NCBI GenBank assembly: GCA_965284365.1
Contig: OZ260079.1
Span: 2,790,001 to 2,854,000 of the forward strand
DNA length: 64,000 nt
Origin: Phragmitibacter sp965284365
GTDB taxonomy: Bacteria > Verrucomicrobiota > Verrucomicrobiia > Verrucomicrobiales > Verrucomicrobiaceae
Direction: 5' to 3'
The first letter of the stretch is position 1. Every line of letters starts with the position of its first letter. This document shows, in pieces, positions 48,941 through 58,628 of this stretch. Made by a program: the position numbers and the translations under genes. The notes below the pieces were generated by a model. That model saw only the letters and a list, made by a program, of their open reading frames with translations. It did no database searches and was not told where the DNA came from.

Positions 48941-49080
48941 CACGGTTACTACAAACTTTGGGGTCAATCACAAGCGGAAATCCGCCGCTCATATTCTTTC
49001 GAGGACGGGCCCGTTCGCTATGGGCCTTTGGTCTTATGAACTTCCGCTTTAGCGTCGTTTGAGAGCACAAGAAAGGTGAA

Positions 49081-51195
49081 CTATTCGTGATCTTCCGGGG
49101 CGGGAACGAGGGCCAATTCCAGCACGACCAGTGAGCGCGCCATCATTTGGAACTCATCCATATGCATGTAGGTGCGGGGTTTCGCTTCGGGCCGCCCCGT
49201 ATCCAACATGGTTGTCCAACTGACGCTGCGCTTGCGTGAGCCCAGGCGGAAAATGACGTCTTCGTGATACGCATTGAAGAGGATTCCGAATGACCCTCCT
49301 GTAATGCGTTCGCCGTGCTGCCCGGTCTCGTTGATTTGATCTCCCGGTAGCACCATGCCAAGACACTGGGCATGCCCGTTGTTCCAGTCCGCATCCGCCA
49401 TCTCGGTGCCGTCCGACTTGAGCCAGTACAGGTCCTTGATGTCCTCGCCGTGAATTGGCCTGCCCTGGAAGAATCTTCTTCGCCGGAACGCTGGCTCGGT
49501 TTTGCGAAGATGCAGCAACTGACGGACGAATGCGATTAACTCGTACTGCTGTTCCGTGTGACTCCAGTCCAGCCACCCAAGTGGCCCATCCTGACAGTAG
49601 GCGTTGTTGTTTCCCTGCTGCGTTTGGCCAAACTCATCTCCCGCCAGCAACATCGGCACTCCCTGAGAGAGGAAGAGAGTGGCGAGGAGATTTCGCTGCT
49701 GCCGAGACCGTAGAGCCAAAACTTCTGCAACCTCCGTCGGACCTTCCCTGCCACAGTTCCAACTATCGTTGTCATTGGTCCCATCCCGGTTTTCCTCACC
49801 ATTCGCTTCGTTGTGTTTCTCGTTGTACGAAACGAGATCTTGCAGGGTGAAGCCATCATGGGCGGTGATGAAGTTGAGACTGGCCACGGGACGGCGTCCA
49901 TTGCTTGCATAGAGGTCACTGCTTCCTGAAAGCCGCGAGGCCAACTCTCCCACCGCGCCACCATGGCCCTTCCAGAAGCGGCGCACACAGTCGCGGTATT
50001 TGCCATTCCATTCGGTCCACAGCACCGGAAAGTTCCCCACCTGGTAACCACCGGGCCCTAGGTCCCACGGCTCGGCGATCAGCTTCACTTGGGACAAGAC
50101 CGGATCCTGGTGGATGATGTCGAAGAAAGCTCCCAAGCGGTCGACCTCCCAATGATCTCTGCCCAGGGTGCTGGCGAGATCGAATCGGAAACCATCCACA
50201 TGCATTTCCTCCACCCAGTGGCGCAGAGAGTCCATGACAAGCTTCAGGGCGGACGGATGGGAAACGTTCAGAGAATTGCCGCACCCGGTGAAATCCACGT
50301 ATTTAGCGCGGTTGGCGGCGAGCCGGTAGTAGGCTGCGTTATCGATGCCACGAAACGATAGGGTGGGGCCGTGTTCATTTCCCTCGGCGGTGTGATTGTA
50401 GACCACATCAAGGATCACCTCGATGCCTGCCGCGTGCAGCGCCTGCACCATGGCTTGAAATTCGTGGACGGCTCCTTCCAGGCCGCTCGCGGCATAACGC
50501 GGATCCGGAGCCAGGAATCCCAGAGTGTTGTAGCCCCAGTAATTCCGCAGCCCGCGCTTTACGAGAAAGTGCTCGTCGATGTGGTAGTGAACAGGCAGCA
50601 ATTCCACCGCCGTGATTCCCAGCTTCTTGAGATGATCGATGGCTGCGGGTGAGGCGAGCCCGGCATAGGTTCCCCGGAGTTTCGGCTCAACTCCGGGATG
50701 CTGCATGGTGAAGCCCTTCACATGCAGTTCATAGACAACGGTCTCGTGCCAGGGGATACGAAGCGGTTTGTCTTCGCCCCACGGATACGCAGTGTCGATG
50801 ACTCTGGCCAGAGGCGCAGAGGCAGCCGAGTCCTGGAAAGGATCAAGTACCGCTGTGTCCCATTGCAAATCACGTCCGATCAATTTCGCATAGGGATCCA
50901 GGAGGACCTTGCGTGGATTAAAACGATGACCATCCTGTACGGACTTCGGGCCATGCACACGATAACCATAAAGCTGCCCCCGGCGGACGTCAGGGAACTG
51001 GCCGTGCCAGACATGCCCCGTGACTTCCGGCAGGGCAATACGGCACGCCTCGACAGCGGCCTCAGGTGATTCGAACAGGCACAACTCCACTTTCGTCGCG
51101 TGCTCGGAAAAGAGGGCAAAGTTCACTCCCTCGTCGAGCAGCGTAGCGCCCAGAGGATAGGGCTCGCCGAGCCAGACACGCGGTTCGTTCGTCAT
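49081..51195 (-). CDS. glgX: Glycogen debranching enzyme GlgX
   Basis: A 704-residue GH13 enzyme that removes maltotetraose branches from limit dextrin. A CBM48-type domain lies at about 10-105 (GEPYPLGATLLDEGVNFALF). The catalytic barrel has VILDVVYNHTAEGNEHGPTL, the nucleophile in GFRFDLASTLGRD, the acid/base in LIAEPWDLGPGGYQVGNFP and the third acid in NFITAHDGFTLQDLVSY. The ATG at 51195 is chosen; a GTG lies six codons earlier. It could act with the trehalose-forming TreZ some 8 kb away, since both draw on glycogen, but they are not in one operon. Confidence 0.94.
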   Translation of the reverse strand: MTNEPRVWLGEPYPLGATLLDEGVNFALFSEHATKVELCLFESPEAAVEACRIALPEVTGHVWHGQFPDVRRGQLYGYRVHGPKSVQDGHRFNPRKVLLDPYAKLIGRDLQWDTAVLDPFQDSAASAPLARVIDTAYPWGEDKPLRIPWHETVVYELHVKGFTMQHPGVEPKLRGTYAGLASPAAIDHLKKLGITAVELLPVHYHIDEHFLVKRGLRNYWGYNTLGFLAPDPRYAASGLEGAVHEFQAMVQALHAAGIEVILDVVYNHTAEGNEHGPTLSFRGIDNAAYYRLAANRAKYVDFTGCGNSLNVSHPSALKLVMDSLRHWVEEMHVDGFRFDLASTLGRDHWEVDRLGAFFDIIHQDPVLSQVKLIAEPWDLGPGGYQVGNFPVLWTEWNGKYRDCVRRFWKGHGGAVGELASRLSGSSDLYASNGRRPVASLNFITAHDGFTLQDLVSYNEKHNEANGEENRDGTNDNDSWNCGREGPTEVAEVLALRSRQQRNLLATLFLSQGVPMLLAGDEFGQTQQGNNNAYCQDGPLGWLDWSHTEQQYELIAFVRQLLHLRKTEPAFRRRRFFQGRPIHGEDIKDLYWLKSDGTEMADADWNNGHAQCLGMVLPGDQINETGQHGERITGGSFGILFNAYHEDVIFRLGSRKRSVSWTTMLDTGRPEAKPRTYMHMDEFQMMARSLVVLELALVPAPEDHE

Positions 51196-51263
51196 AATGG
51201 GCCGTGCTTTCACCGCATACTACCACCATTGCTGCCCGGCCGTCATCTGGCAAGAAGCAGCGT

Positions 51264-51596
51264 CTAACGTGGCTTTTGCTTCTGCACGACCTCGGACAAG
51301 ATATTCAAACCATTGTCCTGCAGAATTCCCACGCCGGTACCAGGCATGAACCAGATCCCGCGGTTCTGATCGCTACAGTAGAGGATACCGATTCCGTCAT
51401 CCGTTGAGGCCCTGAAATATTTGCCGTCCTTGTTTTCGTCCAGGAACTGAAAGAACTGCTGTCTCCACGGGTGATCGAGAAAGGGAAACAGTTGCTCTCC
51501 AAGGGCGCGTAGTTCTTCGATAGGTGCCGGTTGAATGGTCGCGGTTATGGCCTGGCGGCGGGACTCATTAACGACGCTGGGATCGGGGAAGGACAT
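51264..51596 (-). CDS. Hypothetical soluble protein
   Basis: A 110-residue protein starting MSFPDPSVVNESRRQAITAT. The middle is helical with aromatic residues (LFPFLDHPWRQQFFQFLDEN), and the end has a short beta part (GIGILYCSDQNRGIWFMPGT). No signal peptide, membrane segment or known motif. It lies 68 bp upstream of glgX on the same strand and could be co-transcribed. Confidence 0.6.
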   Translation of the reverse strand: MSFPDPSVVNESRRQAITATIQPAPIEELRALGEQLFPFLDHPWRQQFFQFLDENKDGKYFRASTDDGIGILYCSDQNRGIWFMPGTGVGILQDNGLNILSEVVQKQKPR

Positions 51597-51682
51597 GGTA
51601 ATCGTGAGAAACGAGGTTTCCTGGATTTTGCCGCCCAGGATTCTTTGCGGCTATCGGACCTTGGTCCTACACCGTTGGGCTG

Positions 51683-53095
51683 CTAGAAATTGAAAGCATA
51701 GTTTACGATCACGCGAAAGTCCGTGAGATTCTCGCCGGAACCGCCCCGCTCATCCACCAGCGCATAGCGCAGCCGGACGGAAAATCCTTTGAGCACACCC
51801 TCTGCCGCTGCCCACTGCAGATTGATATCGTATTCATCGCGAGCGTATTGGTTCGCAGGGTCGGGGTCCAGCCCATGCACCCACAGCGCATACGCGCTCA
51901 GCCCTTCCACCCAAGGAAGATCATACCCGGCTCGGAGCAAAAATGCGGCTTCGCCATCGCGATTGAAATCTTCCACCTGCACCGCCGTGTAGCCAGGGTA
52001 GCCACTCCATGGGGTCTGGGTCGCCGTGTCCCCGCTGACATTGGTGTAAGCTGCCGTGAAGAGCGCATCTCCCACCGGCAACTCGGCCTTTACTCCAAAC
52101 TGCCGCGCCGTGATGCCGTCATCCAGCAGCAGATCGTCACCCACGCTCCGTTGGTCAACATACTGCGCAGCGAACCTCGGCTGCACGTTGTCACTGATGT
52201 TGACCTGTAGCCTCGCTTCCGCATACGCGATATTGATGATGTCAGGACTGTAGTAGTCAATGGCCCCAAAGGAGAAGTCTCCGTTCTTGTAGAGCGCGCC
52301 TGCAGTATACACGCCGCGTTCCACCTCTGAACCGGCATCGACTGACATGGAGACGAAATCATCGGAGTTTCGATCCTTGATCGCATCGAAATAGCCGACC
52401 CCGTAATTCAACGTCCCACCATTACCGACATCCGTTTTGCCCTGTATCACGATGGCCTCAAAGGTGTTGGGCGTCATGCGCGTGTCATTGCGGTTGATAA
52501 AAGGCGTGTCGTATTCCTTGCGGCCCGCATAGAGATTCAGGCCCTCCATCAGTAGGACATCGGCATAAAGCTCACCCAGAACGGTGTATCCTTCCTGCCC
52601 GGGAGCGAGGAGCAGGGTGCCATCTTCGTCTGCGTCTCCCAGCAGTTTTTGTGAAGTATAACCCGTCACTCCAATGGCAAAGTGCTCGAGAAAATACCCC
52701 GTCTTCATCCCAGCCCATCCCCCGAGCGCGAAAGCTTCGCTCTCAGAATCATCATATTTATCCCGGTTTAAATAGATGGACCGGATGTTGAACTTAAACT
52801 GCGTTTCCTCAAACGCACGCTTCCGCGCCCGGGTGCGCCACTCGCTACTCATCCACTCAAAAGAATCTTCCAGTTGCGTCTGGCCCTGCTCCTCGGAGCT
52901 CTGCGCGGCAGACTGCTGTATACCCTGGGGAAGGGGCGCCTCCGCGGCGGGTGTTGAAACCCCTGAAGGTGAAGCTGGCGAAGGCGATCCCGTTTGTTGG
53001 GCGCTCACCGGGCTCAGCGTCAAAATTACCGCCGTAGTCCAAAAGAAACATTTGGTGAGGGCAATGGGTGAAATTGACAACCGATGGCGAGGCAT
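51683..53095 (-). CDS. OprD-like outer-membrane porin
   Basis: A 470-residue protein. Signal peptide near residues 1-33 (FFWTTAVILTLSPVSAQ), then a Pro/Ser/Ala-rich and Gln-rich periplasmic linker to about 75. The rest is a beta barrel with alternating strands and ends in Phe (VIVNYAFNF). The stretch FINRNDTRMTPNTFEAIVIQ resembles the OprD family constriction region. It should pass small solutes; the substrate is unknown. The ATG at 53095 is chosen; TTG three codons earlier is possible. Confidence 0.8.
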   Translation of the reverse strand: MPRHRLSISPIALTKCFFWTTAVILTLSPVSAQQTGSPSPASPSGVSTPAAEAPLPQGIQQSAAQSSEEQGQTQLEDSFEWMSSEWRTRARKRAFEETQFKFNIRSIYLNRDKYDDSESEAFALGGWAGMKTGYFLEHFAIGVTGYTSQKLLGDADEDGTLLLAPGQEGYTVLGELYADVLLMEGLNLYAGRKEYDTPFINRNDTRMTPNTFEAIVIQGKTDVGNGGTLNYGVGYFDAIKDRNSDDFVSMSVDAGSEVERGVYTAGALYKNGDFSFGAIDYYSPDIINIAYAEARLQVNISDNVQPRFAAQYVDQRSVGDDLLLDDGITARQFGVKAELPVGDALFTAAYTNVSGDTATQTPWSGYPGYTAVQVEDFNRDGEAAFLLRAGYDLPWVEGLSAYALWVHGLDPDPANQYARDEYDINLQWAAAEGVLKGFSVRLRYALVDERGGSGENLTDFRVIVNYAFNF

Positions 53096-53338
53096 AGGGG
53101 GCAATGGTTAATGGTTCGAAGGCGAAGCGTGGACGCGACCGTGCCACGAGTGTGACGAATTCCTAACCTGCTAAAATCGGACAAAGGTCGTATGTCAAAA
53201 CGCAAATTGGCTGTGATAGACACCCCCCCTTCCAGATGGTTCCGGGGCTTAGCCGTATATCGCTAGCGGCTCGTCTTCTCAGCCTTGACATCACTGCCCA
53301 AAAAGAGAAAACTCCAGATCGGATTGGTCCATTTCCCC

Positions 53339-54013
53339 ATGTCCGCAGACGCCTCAGTGCAGCAACCTCTTACAGCCATGCTCGCCGGATTGGTATGCAT
53401 TGTGGATGATGATGGCTCGATCCGGCGGAGCCTGGAACGCCTCCTCCGCTCCTGGGGTTTGAACGCGGAGGGATTCAATTGTGCCAAGTCCTACCTGACA
53501 TGGGCTGACAGCACCACTCATCAGGGTCCCTGCTGCCTGCTTTTGGATGTGCGCATGCCAGGACTTGATGGACTGCATCTCCAGCAGGCACTCGCAGATC
53601 GCGCCGTGCCCATCATCTTCCTGACCGGTTTTGGAGATGTGCCGACATGCGCCGCCGCCATGAAGGCCGGCGCTGTGGATTTTCTCACGAAACCGATCAA
53701 CGAGGAGCAACTAATGTCCGCGCTCCAAACGGCCCTGCGATCATCCGTTGCTCTACAGAAGACGGCGCAAGATCGCCAGGCAGCACGGTCCCGTTACCAG
53801 TTACTCACGCGCCGTGAGGCCGAAGTGATGAGTTGCGTCATCTCGGGCATGCTGAACAAGCAGATTGCAGATGTTCTCGGCGCAGCCGAGAAAACCGTCA
53901 AGGTCCATCGCGGCCGCGTCATGGAAAAAATGGGTGTCTGTTCCGTGGCCGAACTCGTGCGGCTGGCTCAGGCCGGAGGCATCAGTCCCATGGCCGTCCC
54001 GGTCTCGGCATGA
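53339..54013 (+). CDS. FixJ-type response regulator
   Basis: A 224-residue regulator. The receiver has acidic DDD at 23-25, phospho-acceptor D70 in LLLDVRMPGLDG, Thr in FLTGFGD and K118 in FLTKPI. The LuxR-type helix-turn-helix (about 155-215) reads LLTRREAEVMSCVISGMLNK and EKTVKVHRGRVMEKMGV. The FVDxxxxPG-type layout is that of FixJ/TodT regulators. No kinase is adjacent. The 243 bp before it (53096-53338) is the divergent region with the porin gene, where no clear site was seen. Confidence 0.92.
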   Translation: MSADASVQQPLTAMLAGLVCIVDDDGSIRRSLERLLRSWGLNAEGFNCAKSYLTWADSTTHQGPCCLLLDVRMPGLDGLHLQQALADRAVPIIFLTGFGDVPTCAAAMKAGAVDFLTKPINEEQLMSALQTALRSSVALQKTAQDRQAARSRYQLLTRREAEVMSCVISGMLNKQIADVLGAAEKTVKVHRGRVMEKMGVCSVAELVRLAQAGGISPMAVPVSA

Positions 54014-54151
54014 ACATGCTGGCGTGCTAATCAGCGGCCTCCTCGGCATTGCTTCATTTCGCCCGTCTTCTCTCTGGCGGCGTAAGACCTAGGTCCGATA
54101 GTTCCGCGATCCTCAATATTGAAGAGTGTGAGGCGTCTGACCGTTTTTGCC

Positions 54152-54547
54152 ATGCTGGCTACGCCAATCCAGGTTTATATCATCGATGATGAGCCCTCTG
54201 TGCGAGCGGCATATGCTCGTCTCCTCCGTTCCGCCGAGATGGAGCCGCATACGTTCTGCACGGTGGAAGAGTTTCTGAGCGACCCTCTGCCCAGTGAAAA
54301 CGCCTGCATCATATCCGACATCAAGATGCCCGGAGACAACGGTTTAACCTTACCGAGCCTGCTGCATCGGGCGGGCCGCGACGTGCCCGTGATTTACATC
54401 ACGGCAGATGACACCGCCGAAACCCGTGAAGCCGCCCAGCAGGCAGGAGCCGCCGGATTCTTCCGCAAGCCCATGGACGGACAGGCCTTTCTGGACGCCA
54501 TCGAATGGGCCTTGAGCAAGCCGCGTAACGCTTCTCTCGAACCCTAA
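54152..54547 (+). CDS. Lone FixJ-like receiver domain
   Basis: A 131-residue receiver without an output domain. Acidic D12/D13, phospho-acceptor D56 in CIISDIKMPGDNG, Thr in IYITADDT and K106 in FFRKPMDG. It resembles the receiver of FixJ-type regulators. It lies 138 bp after the full FixJ-type regulator on the same strand, so it may compete for the same kinase as a phosphate sink. The ATG at 54152 is chosen over the TTG at 54119. Confidence 0.88.
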   Translation: MLATPIQVYIIDDEPSVRAAYARLLRSAEMEPHTFCTVEEFLSDPLPSENACIISDIKMPGDNGLTLPSLLHRAGRDVPVIYITADDTAETREAAQQAGAAGFFRKPMDGQAFLDAIEWALSKPRNASLEP

Positions 54548-54562
54548 CGCATCTGACGCGGG

Positions 54563-57500
54563 TCATTTCGAGCGAATGTACCCAAGAATATCCGCGACAT
54601 CCTGAGGCTTGAGGACTGCTTCCAGGCCGTTTGGCATCAGCGATAGATTTGAAGTTGTTCGAGCCGCGATGGCTTCCCGTGTGACCACTTCCGTTCCCAC
54701 CGCAGTTCGCAGAGTGAGGCCGTTCGCCGTTTCTTCGGTCAGCATGCCGACCACCGTCCCGCCTGTTTTCGTAGTGATGGTGGTTGTGCGATAACGGTCC
54801 TCCACGGCACGGCTGGGGTCGAACATGGCTTCCACAATTTGTTCGGTTGGTTTTGAAGCGATCGTGCCCAGATCAGGTCCAACTTCAACACCCTCGTTCT
54901 TCAAACGGTGGCAGGAGGCACACGCATTCATATACAAGATGCGCCCTCGACTAACGTCAGCGTTAAGGTGACCCACGCTGGCGTATTGAGCCACCACGGC
55001 ATTGCGGTTCGCATTACTTTCGCTGGGCACCGTGAGAACGGGTTTTGGCTTGTCTAGCGTGAGCTTTCCTTTTTTGAGAATGGCTTGCCACTGTTTCATC
55101 TCCGGGCCCAGCGCTTCTTCATGTCTGGCTCCAGACGTGAGCAACGCAGTCAGAATGTCTGCATCTTCTTTGGCATGGCCGGCAATCGTTCGGAGTGTCT
55201 GTGGGATTTTAGGGTCAGAACTTTCACCGAGTGTCAGGGCTACCTGCATCCGAACCAATGGCTCGGCGTCCGCTGCTGCGTCGAGGACAAGATCAAGCAC
55301 AGTCGGCTTCTCAAGATACTCCTCAGCAAGCCGGATGCCATGTGCCCGCACACGAGCGTCGTTGTCCAGACACGCTCTTTTGATGTGCCCCTCGCGAAGG
55401 AGGGCCAGCCCATGCAGAGTCCATGCAACTTGCACGCGAGAGGCAGCCGGGAGTGAGTCTTGTCCCCAAAGTTGCTCGAGCGCGGCCTGTGCGTCGGAGG
55501 GGCGGCGTTCGAACAAAAGACGCTGCGCTGTATCACGAACCCAACCGCTACTCGATGCGAGTGACTCGACAAGCTGTGGGGTGTCCATGCTGCTGAGATC
55601 CGGCACACCACGCAGAGCCCCGCCCGATGGTTTCACACGATAAATGCGGCCTGTATCCTCACCTGCTCTGAGGTCCAGATGGTCCAGCATTTGCTGAGGG
55701 ATCCACTGTGGGTGCTCCAGAACAAGACGATACATGTCTGCAATGTAGAGACATCCATCCGGGCCGGGACGAGCCATCGTAAAGCGTGACCAATTGTCCT
55801 CACTCGCCAGAAACTCTGTGCTCTGTTCGTCCTTTGCTCGCTCGCTCCGAAAGCTAATACCATCCGGTGTGACGATCTCATGATGCACCAGATTGTTGGC
55901 GGGCTCACAGATAAAGATACTTGAGATGTATGATGCGCCGAACAGGTTGTCTCGATAAGGAATGGGATTGCAGCCTGAGGTCAGGGTATTGATGGCGTCG
56001 GGCCAGTTAAAACGCCGCAAGCCAGCGCTTACGGGAAAGACATGCTTGTCGCTGTTCAAGGTGCGTCGCAGCGTGGGAACGGCGAGGCGTGGATTCCTCG
56101 CAAGGTAGCGCTCGTCCAGAAAGTAATGCCAGCCCAGGGAGCTATTATTGTTCCCAAACCAGTTGCCGAAATCATCCCGCCAGCGGCCATATTGACTTTT
56201 ACCGGCCTGCAGCGCGAAGGTGCCTGTCCGTGGATCGAAACGAAAGTCGCGACCGCTGAGATCATACTCTCCACCCGATCCTGCTGCTCTTACTTTACCC
56301 CCGCTGTCGCCATTGGCGCCATAGTACCAGCCATCGAGTCCCCATGAAAATCCGTTCACAAGATGTTGCGGATTGCCTTCTGCAAATCCCGTCAGGATGG
56401 CCGCGCGTTTGTCTGCGCGTCCATCGCCGTCGGTATCCTGAGCAAAGCAAACTTCGGGCACGCTCGCGACGAAAACACCATTCTGCCACGTGGCAAGACC
56501 AGTGGGATATGTAAGGCCATCCAGAAAGAGCGTAGACCGGTCGTAGATGCCGTCCCGGTTTGTGTCTTCCAGAATCTTGATGCGGCCTTCGTAGGTCTTG
56601 CCCTTGTATTCGTGAAAAGGATAATCCGCCATTTCTACTACCCAGAGCCGGCCTGAAGCATCCCAATCGAACCAGACCGGGTCCTGCACGAGGGGCTCGC
56701 TGGCGACGAGTTCCACGGTAAAACCCTGCTTCACGTGGATGCATTTCAGGGACTCTTCCGGGCTGCGCGGAGGGGGAGCAGGCTGGCGCAACAATTCCGC
56801 ATAGGGAATGCGATGTGCCTTTTCCGGGAGCGCACCGGTATCTTCGTTCTGAACCCACATCGCTCCATGCTTGAACCACACGCCGTTGTCAGTGCCGTCG
56901 GCCCTTACGATTTGAGGTAGACTTGACCCATCGCCCGCCTTGCCTTCCCGCATGACCATGGTCCACCCCTTCTTCCAATCGACGTTTTTCTTCTCGATCG
57001 CATTGTAGAGGTAGACTCCATAGGCTTTTGCATTGGAAAAGACGAGGTCATCATGACCATCACCATTCAGATCGACCAGACGGACACCGTTGTCCCGACC
57101 CTGTGGATCATTCAGTTCGACTCCAGCCGGTAAGGGCGCTGGCAGTGATGCCGCATTATAAGGCGATCCCGCATTTGGATCCTTGGTGACCCGCGCTTTT
57201 GCTCCGGCTGGGACATTGGCGGTGAGTCGCTCCAACGCTTCCCGGAAGTTCAGAAACTTGATGCGGCGGCCATACTTCGCATCCGCATAGTCGATGAACT
57301 CAACCATTTGGGCTGCCGTGATCCATCCATGGGGATGGAAGACAAAATTAAAGACACCTTTCTTCAAGACAGTCGCATCCAGCGCAGCTTTCCAGTCTTC
57401 CACCGTCGCCGGATTGTTGGGGCCATGGGTGTTGAAAGCTTCCCAGTCACTGGGAACCATGCAGGGAAATTCCCAAAGAGTGCCATTGATCAAATAGGGA

Positions 57501-58240
57501 TAGGGGTAATCCTCGATATAAGTCCCGAAGAGATCGAGGCTCTTCTTCCGAAATGGGGGCTGAGGATTGAAGTACTTCCGGAAACGTTCCTGGCCTGTTT
57601 TGTCGTAAACAATCTCGCGCGGCAGCGAAGTGTCCCTTGGCGTGATTAAAGTCATCACCGAGGAGTCGATCGCCAGCTTGTGCCCCTCAGAAGTTGTCTT
57701 ACCAAGGATCTCGCTGAACACGCGTGGGCTTGGTGTGCTCATGGAATCGCAACAGGGGGTGCGGAAGGCCACCGGCCGATTGTTTGGGATGCGGGAGAGA
57801 AGATCGACGCAGCCATGCACCGTGGCCTTGGCGGCTGCCAAATCACCTCCCTGCAGCAACGGACAAGGATGTTTCAGCGTGTGGACATCGATATTAAGCC
57901 CCTCCTTCAGCCACAGCTGAAGTTGCGGATCATCAGGACTGATCTGACAGGTCATGATGCTGACCGGCGCACGTCCATCGATGCGCTTGAGGCGGTCAAG
58001 AATCGGGCGCAGATAGGCTTCATATTTGGCCGTGTCTCGCATGTCGTCGATGGCTAGGATGATCGCCGCGTCAACGCCTTGTTCCCCAATCCATTCCGGC
58101 GTGGTGAGTTTCGGAGCATTCAGATCGGGCCAGAACGGCCCGACACGATCCGAGGGGCGTCGAACTGGTTCTGCCACAGTTAGCCCTTGAAGGCTTAAGA
58201 TCACTAAGACCCAGAAAAATCTGAAGTGGCAGCGTTGCAT
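54563..58240 (-). CDS. Secreted deacetylase-like / PVC dehydrogenase / cytochrome c fusion
   Basis: A 1225-residue multidomain protein. Signal peptide at 1-23 (FFWVLVILSLQGLTVAEP). Residues about 45-340 resemble a polysaccharide deacetylase, with metal-site Asp in AIDDMRDT (64-70) and His in HTLKHPCP (120-127). A VCBS-like repeat follows (LVDLNGDGHDDLVFSNAKAY). From about 510 there is a PVC-type beta-propeller membrane-bound dehydrogenase domain (IHVKQGFTVELVASEPLVQD; GRLWVVEMADYP). HEAT-like helices lie near 900-1040. A cytochrome c domain has CASCH at 1107-1111 and ends in DVADILGYIRSK. Such combinations are characteristic of planctomycetes and verrucomicrobia, probably for polysaccharide oxidation; the substrate is unknown. 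Confidence 0.9.
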   Translation of the reverse strand: MQRCHFRFFWVLVILSLQGLTVAEPVRRPSDRVGPFWPDLNAPKLTTPEWIGEQGVDAAIILAIDDMRDTAKYEAYLRPILDRLKRIDGRAPVSIMTCQISPDDPQLQLWLKEGLNIDVHTLKHPCPLLQGGDLAAAKATVHGCVDLLSRIPNNRPVAFRTPCCDSMSTPSPRVFSEILGKTTSEGHKLAIDSSVMTLITPRDTSLPREIVYDKTGQERFRKYFNPQPPFRKKSLDLFGTYIEDYPYPYLINGTLWEFPCMVPSDWEAFNTHGPNNPATVEDWKAALDATVLKKGVFNFVFHPHGWITAAQMVEFIDYADAKYGRRIKFLNFREALERLTANVPAGAKARVTKDPNAGSPYNAASLPAPLPAGVELNDPQGRDNGVRLVDLNGDGHDDLVFSNAKAYGVYLYNAIEKKNVDWKKGWTMVMREGKAGDGSSLPQIVRADGTDNGVWFKHGAMWVQNEDTGALPEKAHRIPYAELLRQPAPPPRSPEESLKCIHVKQGFTVELVASEPLVQDPVWFDWDASGRLWVVEMADYPFHEYKGKTYEGRIKILEDTNRDGIYDRSTLFLDGLTYPTGLATWQNGVFVASVPEVCFAQDTDGDGRADKRAAILTGFAEGNPQHLVNGFSWGLDGWYYGANGDSGGKVRAAGSGGEYDLSGRDFRFDPRTGTFALQAGKSQYGRWRDDFGNWFGNNNSSLGWHYFLDERYLARNPRLAVPTLRRTLNSDKHVFPVSAGLRRFNWPDAINTLTSGCNPIPYRDNLFGASYISSIFICEPANNLVHHEIVTPDGISFRSERAKDEQSTEFLASEDNWSRFTMARPGPDGCLYIADMYRLVLEHPQWIPQQMLDHLDLRAGEDTGRIYRVKPSGGALRGVPDLSSMDTPQLVESLASSSGWVRDTAQRLLFERRPSDAQAALEQLWGQDSLPAASRVQVAWTLHGLALLREGHIKRACLDNDARVRAHGIRLAEEYLEKPTVLDLVLDAAADAEPLVRMQVALTLGESSDPKIPQTLRTIAGHAKEDADILTALLTSGARHEEALGPEMKQWQAILKKGKLTLDKPKPVLTVPSESNANRNAVVAQYASVGHLNADVSRGRILYMNACASCHRLKNEGVEVGPDLGTIASKPTEQIVEAMFDPSRAVEDRYRTTTITTKTGGTVVGMLTEETANGLTLRTAVGTEVVTREAIAARTTSNLSLMPNGLEAVLKPQDVADILGYIRSK

Positions 58241-58370
58241 GCCTCTTCAAAGCGCGAGGCCTGCGGCTTCTTTCATTGAGGGTGCGGCACATGTCTCGGG
58301 TTCACCCTGAGTATCTCATCAGATTGGCTGCTGCTTGACCTCCGGCATGCTTTGCCACATACACCAGTCA

Positions 58371-58628
58371 ATGAACACGGTGACCCCAACCATTTTCATC
58401 AAGCCAGGCTGCCCATGGTGCGATGAAGTGATCGAATATTTCGACGAACACAATCTCCCCTATAAGGCCGTCTCGGTGAGCGGAAATCGCGACGCCATGG
58501 AAGAGATGGTCGAGCTCTCCGGTCAAACAAAGGCTCCTACCATGAACTGGGAGGGTGAAGTCCTGGCTGATTTTGGTGTCGACGAGTTGGTGCCGTTCCT
58601 GAAAAAACATGGGGTCACCACCAAGTGA
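58371..58628 (+). CDS. Glutaredoxin-family protein
   Basis: An 85-residue thioredoxin-fold protein with a dithiol site CPWC (residues 14-17, in FIKPGCPWCDEVIEYF), cis-Pro in KAPTMNW and GVDELVPFLKKH at the end. It reduces disulfides or mixed glutathione disulfides. The start at 58371 (MNTVTPTIFIKPG) fits the family. Its TGA directly abuts the stop of the TreZ gene on the opposite strand (TGATCA at 58626-58631), with no bases between. Confidence 0.9.
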   Translation: MNTVTPTIFIKPGCPWCDEVIEYFDEHNLPYKAVSVSGNRDAMEEMVELSGQTKAPTMNWEGEVLADFGVDELVPFLKKHGVTTK

